Origin: Butyricimonas virosa
GTDB taxonomy: Bacteria; Bacteroidota; Bacteroidia; Bacteroidales; Marinifilaceae
Direction of reading: 5' to 3'
Assembly: GCF_025148635.1 (NCBI RefSeq)
Contig: NZ_CP102269.1
Span: 3,844,001 to 3,908,000 of the forward strand
DNA: 64,000 nucleotides
Notes under the pieces: model-generated
The model's database searches: none
What the model was told of the DNA's origin: nothing
Seen by the model: the letters and a program-made list of their open reading frames with translations, nothing else
Part shown: positions 1 through 8,773 of the stretch, in pieces
Numbering within the stretch: the first letter of the stretch is position 1
Layout of the letters: each line of letters opens with the position of its first letter
Position numbers and translations under genes: made by a program

Positions 1-2
1 AT

Positions 3-2213
3 ACAACAACTTTAGGACCAGAGTATGAGATTCAGTTTAAAGAATATTATAATGCCGTTTTAGCTCAAGTCGAAAAAGGCGTGGATACAGATTGGTTATC
101 CATTCCTTTGCGTACAGGGGTCGGACATCGCCATAATATGAGAATCGAAGGAGGAGATAAGAGTTTTCGATATTCGCTTTCTCTGCAATATAATTTGACA
201 GAAGGAGTCATGAAAGATTCAAAAAGAGAAAATTTTAACGGGGAAATAAATTTGCAGTATAAGCATCAAGAATTGATCTTCAATAACCGTCTATCGATAG
301 GGTTGAATGGTGCAAAAAATTCTCCTTATGGTGCCTTTTCTGATTATGTGAAATTAAATCCTTACTGGAGTCCCTATGATGAGGATGGAAAGATCCGTCG
401 TTATTTTGAACCTTATAACTGGGGATATTGGGCTAATTCGTCGGGCGTTGACACGGAAAAAGGGGTTCCTAATCCGTTGTATAACGCCACTTTGAAAACG
501 TATGATAAGAGTAATTATACGAATATTACCAACAATTTCTCTATTGAATGGAGACCGATGGAGGCATTGACTGTTCAGGGACGTGTAGGTATTTCTTGGC
601 AGATGAATGAATCCGACGTGTTTAAACCATCGACGCATTCCGACTTTGTTTCTTATACAGGGGATGATATTGCACGAAAAGGTAGTTATAAGTACGGAAA
701 TGGAAAGAACTTAAAATACGAGGCTAGTTTCATGGTGAATTTTAGAAAATTGTTTGCCGAGAAACATTTAGTATATGCTGGTTTGAATGCGGAACTTGAT
801 GAAACGACCGGGCGTTCGTATGCGTTTGGAGTAGAAGGTTTTTCTGACGAATCATTAGACTTTTTGTCGATGGCACTTCAGTATGAGAAAGATGGTAAAC
901 CTTCCGGTTCTGAGTCTAAATCTCGAAGAGTTGGTTTGGTTGGGAACGTGAACTATTCTTACGATAATCGTTATTATATAGATTTTAATGTTCGAACAGA
1001 TGGTTCTTCTCAATTCGGTTCTTCTAAACGTTTTGCTCCTTTCTACTCTGTTGGATTGGGTTGGAATATTCATAATGAAAACTTCTTTTTAGATAATCCT
1101 TATGTGAATAGATTGAAATTACGGGCTTCTTATGGAATGTCCGGTAGTCAACAATTTAGTTCTTACCAAGCTATGGAGACTTATTCCTATTACACGGGTG
1201 ATCGTTATAATATTTGGATGGGTGCTTACCAAATGGCTTTGGGAAATAAGAATTTGGAATGGCAAACTACGGATAAATATAATATTGGAGTTGAAGGAGA
1301 ATTTTTCAATAGCCGTGTGAGTGTTACTATGGATGTGTATTTGGAGAAAACGTCTAGTTTGTTGTCTTCGTTGGAGTTACCTTATTCTAATGGTTTTGAT
1401 AGTTACACAGAGAATATAGGAGCTGTTGAAAACAAGGGATTTGAATTGGCTGCCAGCCTTTGGCTGTTGCGGGACACGGAGAGAAGAGTGATGTGGTCTG
1501 TTACTGGAAATTTATCTTATAATAAAGATAAGATTACGAAGTTATCAGATGCGATGAAAGCAGCTAACGAGAAGTTAGCAAAAAACGGAGGTTCTAATCC
1601 TAACCGAATTTTACGGGAAGGTGATTCTCAGAATGTAATTTATGCTGTACCTTCTTTAGGTATAGACCCAAGTTCGGGAGAAGAAATATTCTTGAAAAAG
1701 AATGGAGAAGTAACCAAATTATGGGACTCTGCCGATCGGGTGAATTGTGGAATTTCCGAACCGAAGTATAGAGGAAATTTAAGTACGATGGTGCGTTATA
1801 AAGATTTGACATTCAATATGTCTTTCGGTTACCGTTGGGGAGGACAACTGTATAATCAAACTTTGATTGACCGCGTGGAAAATGCTGATAAACGCTATAA
1901 TGTGGACGAACGGGTGTTCAATGATCGTTGGCAAAAGCCGGGGGATAAGACCTTCTTTAAGGGAATAAACGTGACAACGACTTCCAATTATTCCTCTCGT
2001 TTCGTACAGGATGAGACTTCTTTTTGGTGTCAGAATATGAATTTGACGTATGAGTTGAGGGATCAAAAATGGATGCGTTGTTTAGGTGTATCGGTAATTA
2101 ATGCGACAATCGGGACCGGGGAATTGTTTTATTGGTCGACAATTAAACGAGAGAGGGGAATTTCTTATCCGTTCTCTAGACAGTATACTATGTCTTTGTC
2201 TGTTATGTTTTAA
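3..2213 (+). CDS. SusC/RagA-family TonB-dependent outer membrane transporter, 5' end cut by window
   Basis: The reading frame is open from the window edge; the first in-window residues (TTTLGPEYEIQF...) belong to the region after the plug. Comparison with the full paralogue at 13436 (shared GVDTDW, SPYGxFSDY and YPF near the C-terminus) suggests about 420 N-terminal residues (signal peptide, any STN domain, carboxypeptidase-like domain, plug) lie upstream. What is visible is the beta-barrel, ending in an aromatic residue (F), usual for outer membrane barrels. SusC proteins pair with a SusD lipoprotein to import oligomers using TonB energy. SusD starts 12 nt downstream, so the genes are one operon. 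The ligand is unknown; neighbouring metalloproteases favour peptides (inference). Whether this copy has an STN signalling domain cannot be seen. Confidence 0.93.
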   Translation, partial: TTTLGPEYEIQFKEYYNAVLAQVEKGVDTDWLSIPLRTGVGHRHNMRIEGGDKSFRYSLSLQYNLTEGVMKDSKRENFNGEINLQYKHQELIFNNRLSIGLNGAKNSPYGAFSDYVKLNPYWSPYDEDGKIRRYFEPYNWGYWANSSGVDTEKGVPNPLYNATLKTYDKSNYTNITNNFSIEWRPMEALTVQGRVGISWQMNESDVFKPSTHSDFVSYTGDDIARKGSYKYGNGKNLKYEASFMVNFRKLFAEKHLVYAGLNAELDETTGRSYAFGVEGFSDESLDFLSMALQYEKDGKPSGSESKSRRVGLVGNVNYSYDNRYYIDFNVRTDGSSQFGSSKRFAPFYSVGLGWNIHNENFFLDNPYVNRLKLRASYGMSGSQQFSSYQAMETYSYYTGDRYNIWMGAYQMALGNKNLEWQTTDKYNIGVEGEFFNSRVSVTMDVYLEKTSSLLSSLELPYSNGFDSYTENIGAVENKGFELAASLWLLRDTERRVMWSVTGNLSYNKDKITKLSDAMKAANEKLAKNGGSNPNRILREGDSQNVIYAVPSLGIDPSSGEEIFLKKNGEVTKLWDSADRVNCGISEPKYRGNLSTMVRYKDLTFNMSFGYRWGGQLYNQTLIDRVENADKRYNVDERVFNDRWQKPGDKTFFKGINVTTTSNYSSRFVQDETSFWCQNMNLTYELRDQKWMRCLGVSVINATIGTGELFYWSTIKRERGISYPFSRQYTMSLSVMF

Positions 2214-2225
2214 AAGGAAGAAATT

Positions 2226-3653
2226 ATGAAAAAGATATTTGCAATAATAATAGCATTGATAGGATTTATCTTTTCGGCTTGTAATGATTGGTTGGATGTG
2301 AATCCTCGTACGCAAGTCAAAAAAGATGTTTTACTGGAAACACAGAAAGGATTTCGGGATGTGTTGACAGGGGCTTATATCCGTTTAAAAAATGATAATC
2401 TTTACGGGGGGGAAATGATGTGGGGTACAATTGAGTATTTAGCTCAGCATTGGGTAGTTGCAACCGGAACAACCAATGCTTATTTACAGGCATATAATTA
2501 TACGGACGGTTCTGTAAAAGATCGATTTTCGGCTATTTTTAAGACGTATTATCAAACGATAGCCGATGTAAATGGTCTGCTTGAAGTGATTGATAAGAAA
2601 AAGGATATTTTCACGAAAGGAAATTATGAATTGATTAAAGGGGAAGCTTTAGGTATTCGTGCTCTTTGTCACTTGGATGTATTGCGTCTTTGGGGACCGG
2701 TTCCCTCTGGAGAAATTTCAGATAATAAAATATTGCCTTATGTGAAGAGTGTAACTAATGAAATACACGATTATTCTACATATGAGCAATTTGTAAAATT
2801 GTTGTTGGAAGATTTGGATGAGGCTGAGCGTCTATTGAAAGGGGTAGATCCGATATTGGAATACTCGATAGCAAATTTGCAGGATGAAACGACGTGTGAC
2901 GTGGAGGATGATTTTTGGATTGATCGTCAGGTACGTATGAATTATTACAGTGTTTTGGCGTTGAAAGCGAGATTGTATTTTTGGACACAAGATATGCCTA
3001 ATGCCGCTCTTTACGCGAAGAAAGTAATTGATGCTAAAGATCCGTCAGGAAAAAAGATGTGGACACTGGCAACAGGGGTAACGATGGAGAGTGGGGATTT
3101 GGCTTGTGCTTCAGAAAGTATTTTCGGGTTGAGTGTTTATGATTTAGGGAAAAAGGCAAGTAGTAGTTTTGATTTGACAGGGAATGGTATACACGAGCAG
3201 TCTTTCATTATGGATTATTATGCATTCCCCACGGGAGAGCGTACTACAGATGTACGTTTTGATAAACAATGGACTTCTTTGTCTAAAAATGGACAGTCTA
3301 TTTACATTTGTCGGAAATTTCATCAATTGAGTGATAATCCGATGAATGAACTTCCTTTAATTCGTTTGGCAGAGATGTACTTTATCGTGATGGAGGCAAC
3401 TTCTTCAACCACGGAGGCTAACGGTTTGTTTTCCGAATATGCCTCTTCAAGAGGGATTGCTACCGCAGACTTATCATCTAATAAGTTGAGAACGTTAACA
3501 AAAGAATTTAATAAAGAGTTCTATGCCGAAGGGCAAATGTTTTTCTTTTACAAGCGGGTAAATGCGACGGGATCAATTAATTATATTCCCTTGAATGCCG
3601 AACGTTATGTAGCACCTCTACCGGAGAGAGAAATAGTATATAATAATAAATAA
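2226..3653 (+). CDS. SusD/RagB-family surface lipoprotein
   Basis: 475 residues. A signal peptide with lipobox FSAC puts the lipidated cysteine at residue 19, followed by the typical SusD opening (CNDWLDVNPRTQV). The N-terminal half has the helical TPR-like pattern of the family, including GEALGIRALCHLDVLRLWG (about residues 140-158), and the C-terminal end has the usual VAPLPERE ending. SusD proteins sit on the cell surface as a lid over the SusC barrel and bind the ligand. It starts 12 nt after susC and is followed 12 nt later by the DUF4843 lipoprotein. The start has A-rich upstream sequence with AAGGAAGAA nearby. The ligand is not deducible from sequence. Confidence 0.94.
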   Translation: MKKIFAIIIALIGFIFSACNDWLDVNPRTQVKKDVLLETQKGFRDVLTGAYIRLKNDNLYGGEMMWGTIEYLAQHWVVATGTTNAYLQAYNYTDGSVKDRFSAIFKTYYQTIADVNGLLEVIDKKKDIFTKGNYELIKGEALGIRALCHLDVLRLWGPVPSGEISDNKILPYVKSVTNEIHDYSTYEQFVKLLLEDLDEAERLLKGVDPILEYSIANLQDETTCDVEDDFWIDRQVRMNYYSVLALKARLYFWTQDMPNAALYAKKVIDAKDPSGKKMWTLATGVTMESGDLACASESIFGLSVYDLGKKASSSFDLTGNGIHEQSFIMDYYAFPTGERTTDVRFDKQWTSLSKNGQSIYICRKFHQLSDNPMNELPLIRLAEMYFIVMEATSSTTEANGLFSEYASSRGIATADLSSNKLRTLTKEFNKEFYAEGQMFFFYKRVNATGSINYIPLNAERYVAPLPEREIVYNNK

Positions 3654-3665
3654 TAAGGATGGATC

Positions 3666-4493
3666 ATGAGAAATATATATTTATTTGTAGTACTGCTTTT
3701 ATCGATGATAAGTTGTAACGAGGCTGATTTAATGCAATATAGTGACATCCCTCGGGTATATTTGGGCGGTTATACTCGTGCAGCTTCTCAGACGTTCTTT
3801 TACGATGCGGAAGATGTAGTGCGGGATACGATTTACGTGTACGTGGAAACGATGGGGGGGCCGAGAGATTACGATCGTTTGGTATCCTTTCGACAAATGA
3901 CAGTATATGATGTAGAATATGTTGTGGAAAATGGTGTAAATGTGGATTCTACTGTTACAGAAAATCCTTATAATGCTGTTGCCGATAAACATTTTGTGGC
4001 TTTTGACAGTGAGGAGGCAAAAAAATTGATGGTTGTTCCTGCCAATGAGGTAAGTGCTAATATCCCGATTATTCTTTTAAGGGATCCTTCATTGAAAGCA
4101 AATGAGTACTATCTAACGTTACAGTTGGTCGAAAATGACGAGTTTAAAATCGGTGGAGTACAGAAAGACGTAGAATACGCTATTACATTTGCGGATAAAT
4201 TAGTGGAACCCAATTTCTGGGGAACGAATCCTTATGCTGGCGGATGGTGGTTGTTTGGAGATTATAGTACTCGGAAACATGAGTTTATGATTGAAGTTTC
4301 GGGAGAAAGAATCGATGACGAATGGTACAACACGAAAGTGAATGGAGTGAGTGGAGCTTCGAATTATTACCAAGCAAAATTCAAAACAGCATTGGATAAA
4401 TTCAATAATGATCCCGTGAATATAGAGAGTGGAGTTGCTCCTATGAGAGAAATTGAAGGGGACTTGACAAGTAAATTGGTAACGTTTAAATAG
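3666..4493 (+). CDS. DUF4843-family lipoprotein
   Basis: 275 residues with a lipoprotein signal peptide; lipobox MISC gives Cys17. The mature start (CNEADLMQYSDIPRVYLGG) and the mid-region (FVAFDSEEAKKLMVVPANE, then ILLRDPSLKANEYYLTLQL) fit the DUF4843 family, an accessory lipoprotein commonly encoded just after SusD in Bacteroidota. Its role is unknown; by position and lipidation it is probably a surface component of the SusCD complex (inference). It lies 12 nt after susD and 11 nt before the PKD-like gene. The second gene set has a shorter paralogue at 18314. Confidence 0.85.
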   Translation: MRNIYLFVVLLLSMISCNEADLMQYSDIPRVYLGGYTRAASQTFFYDAEDVVRDTIYVYVETMGGPRDYDRLVSFRQMTVYDVEYVVENGVNVDSTVTENPYNAVADKHFVAFDSEEAKKLMVVPANEVSANIPIILLRDPSLKANEYYLTLQLVENDEFKIGGVQKDVEYAITFADKLVEPNFWGTNPYAGGWWLFGDYSTRKHEFMIEVSGERIDDEWYNTKVNGVSGASNYYQAKFKTALDKFNNDPVNIESGVAPMREIEGDLTSKLVTFK

Positions 4494-4504
4494 GCGATAA
4501 AACA

Positions 4505-6013
4505 ATGAAACAGATAAATAGAATGATTTGGTTATTCCTTGTAAGCTTGCTTCCGATAGCTTGTTTTGAGGATGATAACAAATACGAATATGTGAAGTTA
4601 GATGAGATTGTAATTGAAGGTATAGAGAGATCTTATGTACGTAAATCTCATCAAGATATTTTGTCTATTACACCGACGGTAACGACGGATGCTGATGTGG
4701 AATATGCTTGGGAACTTTGGACTTCAGTCCGGACAGATGGAATTATTTACAAGCCGGATACGATTGGGCGGGAGAAAAATTTGAACTATGAAGTGATGGA
4801 AGATCCTGGTACCTATTATTTGGTATTTAATGTGAAAGATAAGAAAACAGGAGTGACAACCGTGTGTCGTAGTACTTTGAATGTAGAGACTCTTAATTCA
4901 ACCGGTTGGTATCTGCTGAAGGACGAAGAGGTGGCTGGAGAGATGTACACGGACTATGATTTTATCTATGACGGGGGACGAATTGATAATTGGATTGCTT
5001 TTTACAATAACGGGAAAAAATTGAAAGGTGAAGCAGTAAAAAGTATATTTTCTTCTAATTATTCAGATCAACTTTCCGGTGGAGGGTATAATTACATAAA
5101 CGTTTTGATGCCGGTGTCCAAAGAGGAAGTTTCTGTTTTGGAAGTTAGTAATGGCATAGTCCGTTTGCCTTTTGAATCTTTGTTCTTTGAATCTCTTGAA
5201 GTGAAGAATTTTCAAGATATTTCTATTCAAAATGATGGAACGAATGTTGGTTTGGTAAATGATCATCGGTTTTATAATATGTCTACACAGAATGCAACCT
5301 CTTTTTATGCTTCATACGGAGATTACAACGTGGCTAGTGGTATTATGAGAGGATTAAACGGACCAACTTTTTTTGATAGTGTAACAGAATCATTTGTTTA
5401 CGTGTCTTATGGTAATATAACCAGATTTCCAGCAGTTTCAGGTGATTTGACTTGTAATAACATGAATGCCGATTTATTATGGAGTAGTGTTATTAATTTT
5501 AGAGTACAGGGTACAAAGTGGTATGCTTACGCTTTGATGAAGAAACATACAGGGGAAAATCCTTATATGTTGATAAAATTTAGACTAAATTGGGGTGATA
5601 CAGAAAATCGTGTAGAGCAAGTTTACATTCTTCCGTCTACGCTTAATTTGGTAACTGCAGAGAGGTGGGCTGTAAATGCAAACTATGGAATTATTTATTT
5701 CGTGAAAGATCAAAAATTGTATAGATATAGTATAGATAGTGGTAATGAAGAGGTAATTTTAAATATTCCCGCAGGAGAAGAGGTAACTTGTATGCAGCAT
5801 ATTATTTATCCTAATCTGATGTCTGCTGATGATTATGGCTCTGTCATAGATCAATTTGCAGTAGCAACTTATGCTAACGGAAAATACAAAGTGTGGTTGT
5901 ATGAATTTGATGCCGGAAATTTGAAACCGTTAAGTAAACCTACGTTTGAAGGGAACGGGCGTGTTGCTTGTATAAATTATGTTTCCGGTAATAGTTCTAA
6001 TTTCTTATTCTAA
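4505..6013 (+). CDS. PKD-like family surface lipoprotein
   Basis: 502 residues. Lipobox PIAC gives Cys20, then CFEDDNKYEY. The first 120 mature residues resemble tandem PKD/Ig-like strands (YVRKSHQDILSITPTV, YAWELWTS, GTYYLVFNV); the rest looks beta-rich and propeller-like, ending in YVSGNSSNFLF. The paralogue at 19027 ends in a similar KYGNSSNF motif, supporting family membership. These proteins follow DUF4843 genes in Bacteroidota SusCD loci and are presumed surface-exposed binding proteins. No catalytic motif is visible. It is the last gene before a strong hairpin at 6043-6094, so the susCD transcript may end or be processed there. Confidence 0.82.
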   Translation: MKQINRMIWLFLVSLLPIACFEDDNKYEYVKLDEIVIEGIERSYVRKSHQDILSITPTVTTDADVEYAWELWTSVRTDGIIYKPDTIGREKNLNYEVMEDPGTYYLVFNVKDKKTGVTTVCRSTLNVETLNSTGWYLLKDEEVAGEMYTDYDFIYDGGRIDNWIAFYNNGKKLKGEAVKSIFSSNYSDQLSGGGYNYINVLMPVSKEEVSVLEVSNGIVRLPFESLFFESLEVKNFQDISIQNDGTNVGLVNDHRFYNMSTQNATSFYASYGDYNVASGIMRGLNGPTFFDSVTESFVYVSYGNITRFPAVSGDLTCNNMNADLLWSSVINFRVQGTKWYAYALMKKHTGENPYMLIKFRLNWGDTENRVEQVYILPSTLNLVTAERWAVNANYGIIYFVKDQKLYRYSIDSGNEEVILNIPAGEEVTCMQHIIYPNLMSADDYGSVIDQFAVATYANGKYKVWLYEFDAGNLKPLSKPTFEGNGRVACINYVSGNSSNFLF

Positions 6014-6042
6014 ATTAATTTAAGAATTTTTAGTGTTGTGTA

Positions 6043-6094
6043 GAGATGATTTAAAGGTACTTGAGGTATACTCTAGTACCTTTAAATTGATCTC
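6043..6094 (+). terminator. Large inverted repeat after the first SusCD set
   Basis: Arms 6050-6061 and 6075-6086 are a perfect 12-bp inverted repeat (TTTAAAGGTACT/AGTACCTTTAAA) with a 13-nt loop; an outer GAGAT/ATCTC pair (6043-6047, 6090-6094) extends it. No T-tract follows, so this may be an mRNA processing or stabilising hairpin, or a weak attenuator lowering expression of the metalloproteases, rather than a full terminator. Confidence 0.6.
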
Positions 6095-6135
6095 TGGGAT
6101 TTTCATGTATATATATCATTGTAAAAAAAAGAATT

Positions 6136-8766
6136 ATGAATTGTAAATCGATTATTTTATTGATCGTAGTATTACTTTTTTGGGGAAATGCAGAGGCGAG
6201 AAAGAAAAAAGGGAAAAAAGTTGAGGAAGTACAAACAGAGAGTGCTTACCGGAAATTTTTTAAAGGTAAAGCGTGTGAGACGGCTAAAGGGATGATAACT
6301 CTTCATAAAATGGACGGGAGAGTTTATTTTGAAATTCCATTAGCATTGATGGGACGGGAGATGTTGATGGGATCTACTATTTCGGAAATTACAAATAACG
6401 GTTTTGGTAGTGTTGGAGAAAAGCCGAAAGGATTGTTATATATTAGTTTTGTACGTTGTGATTCCGTGATTAGTTTGAAACAGTTGACGGCACAATATGA
6501 TACAAACGAGGAAAATTTGAAGCAACGTATAAAAGAAAGTACTATTCCTGCAACCATAAAGAACTTCAAGATTACTACTTATAATGAGGATAGTACGGCG
6601 GTTGTAATTGATATGACAGATTACTTGGTGAGTGCTGATGAGGCGATTGACCCTTTTTCTCCGTGGGCTCCTATTCTAGCCGGGGGAGAACGTGTGATGG
6701 AGAAAGAATTCAGACGAGAAAACTCACAAGTCGTTAGTATCAAGGCATTTGAAGACAATGTAAGTGTAAAATCTTCTTTGACATATGGTTTGAGTCTGAA
6801 AAATAAGGTAATGTATATTTTTCAGCGTGAACCTTTCACGGTGGTAATGACTCGTAGTTTTATATTGTTACCGGAACATTCCATGCGTCCACGATTGGCA
6901 GATCCGCGTATTGCGATTTTTTCTCAAGGGGTGTCCGCGTTTAATGGGGATAGTAGAGGGGCGCAAGCTCGTTATTATGCACAACGTTGGAATCTGGAAC
7001 CGAAAGATATGGAACAATACCGGAAAGGTGTTTTGACGGAACCCAAGAAACCGATCGTGTTTTATGTTGATAATACGTTTCCTGAGAATTGGAAAAAATA
7101 TATTAAAGAAGGTGTAGAAGTGTGGCAGATGGCATTTGAGAAAATCGGTTTTAAGAATGCGATTGTAGCTAGAGATTTTCCGGTGGATGACGTTACTTTT
7201 GATCCGGATAATTTGAAATATTCTTGTGTACGTTATTCGCCTTCTTGGGTAGCTAATGCAATGGGACCTTCTTGGACGGATCCGAGAACGGGAGAGATTA
7301 TTAATGCTTCTGTATATTTGTATCATAACTTGGTGAAGATGGTACAGAATTGGAGGTTTATTCAAACCGGTCCGGCAGATGCGAATGTGAGAAAAATAGT
7401 ATTTGATGAGGAGACGTTGGGCGAGTGTATCCGGTATGTTGTATCACATGAAATTGGGCATTGTTTAGGATTTATGCATAATATGGCGGCTTCATCGGCA
7501 ATTCCGGTGGATTCGTTACGTTCTCCTTCTTTTACTCAAAAATACGGGACTACTTATTCAATTATGGATTATGCACGTAATAATTATGTGGCTCAACCGG
7601 GAGATAAAGAGAAAGGAGTAAAATTGACTCCTCCGGATTTGGGTTTGTATGATTTGTTTACTGTTGCTTGGTCATATACCCCACTGCCGGAAGCAAAAAC
7701 ATCCGAGGAAGAGGTTCCAGTTTTAGACCGTTGGATCACGGAAAAGTCAGGTGATCCTATTTATCGGTATGGTAAGCAACAAATGTATATGCGACTTGAT
7801 CCGAGTTCTTTCGAGGAAGACTTGGGTGATGATCCGGTGAAAGCTGCAGGTTATGGGATTCAGAATTTGAAATATGTGCTTGCGCATTTGAGCGAATGGG
7901 TAAAAGATACGGATAAAGACTATACATTTCGACAAGGAATTTACAACGAGATTGTTTACCAATATGTGCGCTATTTAAATCATGTGACTTTCAACATTGG
8001 AGGAGTTTATTTAAATGAGCGATACGATGGAGACGCTCGTCCCGGTTATCAAGTTGTATCTAATGAAAAACAAGAACGTGCATTACAATTTTTATTAGAG
8101 CAAGTGAAAGATTTAACTTGGTTGAACGCCAGGGAGTTGAGAAAAACTATGCCGTTAATGGGAGATGTTACCGGATTTTTGGAAGATGAGATTTTTAAAA
8201 TACTGACGAATCGGTTGAATGCCGTGGCAATTAACGTGCAACAGGCTACTGAAAAAGATCTGTTGACTCCTGAGGTTTGTATTCATAAGATGTATGATTT
8301 CATTTTTGCTCCCACGAAACAAGGTAAATCTCTTTCTGCTGTTGAGAAAAAATTGCAAATAAAATTTGTAGCCCAATTAATCTCAAATTCCGGTGTTGTT
8401 GCAAAAGATATGGGTGGACAACCTTTTACTTTGGCAACAGAACGTCAGATGGTTGCTATACCTGAAGCGGTGAAAGCAAAAAGTCGGGAAATGTACGGGG
8501 AAATACCCGTGCAATATGTCGGGATATTTACAAATATCAGTTTACCCGATTATAATAATGTCAAGAAGGACTGGGGTAATGTTGAGAGACAAGGATTTGA
8601 TTTTTTGCAACCGATTGCGATTTATCCGGTTCAAATGTCTTCTCTTTATTTCAATATGTTGAAACGTACTCAAGTTTTGTTGAGAAGCAAACAAACTCAA
8701 GGAAATGATGATACGAGAATGCATTATAAGTTGTTATTATACAAGATAGAGCAAGCGTTGAAATAG
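6136..8766 (+). CDS. Secreted zinc metalloprotease, DUF5117/DUF5118 met-zincin family, active-site intact
   Basis: 876 residues with a Sec signal peptide (hydrophobic stretch to about residue 20, AEA then a basic KKKGKK run). The N-terminal part matches DUF5118/DUF5117-type sequence; the catalytic domain has the full zinc motif HEIGHCLGFMH, with H438, E439, H442 and H448, and a downstream Met-turn SIMDY (M477), the layout of met-zincins. It should therefore be an active endopeptidase in the periplasm or on the surface. A paralogue lacking these ligands follows 8 nt downstream. It sits 122 nt after the SusCD set and probably generates or processes the peptides imported by it (inference). A candidate -7 box TATCATTG lies at 6114-6121. 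Confidence 0.9.
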   Translation: MNCKSIILLIVVLLFWGNAEARKKKGKKVEEVQTESAYRKFFKGKACETAKGMITLHKMDGRVYFEIPLALMGREMLMGSTISEITNNGFGSVGEKPKGLLYISFVRCDSVISLKQLTAQYDTNEENLKQRIKESTIPATIKNFKITTYNEDSTAVVIDMTDYLVSADEAIDPFSPWAPILAGGERVMEKEFRRENSQVVSIKAFEDNVSVKSSLTYGLSLKNKVMYIFQREPFTVVMTRSFILLPEHSMRPRLADPRIAIFSQGVSAFNGDSRGAQARYYAQRWNLEPKDMEQYRKGVLTEPKKPIVFYVDNTFPENWKKYIKEGVEVWQMAFEKIGFKNAIVARDFPVDDVTFDPDNLKYSCVRYSPSWVANAMGPSWTDPRTGEIINASVYLYHNLVKMVQNWRFIQTGPADANVRKIVFDEETLGECIRYVVSHEIGHCLGFMHNMAASSAIPVDSLRSPSFTQKYGTTYSIMDYARNNYVAQPGDKEKGVKLTPPDLGLYDLFTVAWSYTPLPEAKTSEEEVPVLDRWITEKSGDPIYRYGKQQMYMRLDPSSFEEDLGDDPVKAAGYGIQNLKYVLAHLSEWVKDTDKDYTFRQGIYNEIVYQYVRYLNHVTFNIGGVYLNERYDGDARPGYQVVSNEKQERALQFLLEQVKDLTWLNARELRKTMPLMGDVTGFLEDEIFKILTNRLNAVAINVQQATEKDLLTPEVCIHKMYDFIFAPTKQGKSLSAVEKKLQIKFVAQLISNSGVVAKDMGGQPFTLATERQMVAIPEAVKAKSREMYGEIPVQYVGIFTNISLPDYNNVKKDWGNVERQGFDFLQPIAIYPVQMSSLYFNMLKRTQVLLRSKQTQGNDDTRMHYKLLLYKIEQALK

Positions 8767-8773
8767 ATTTAGG

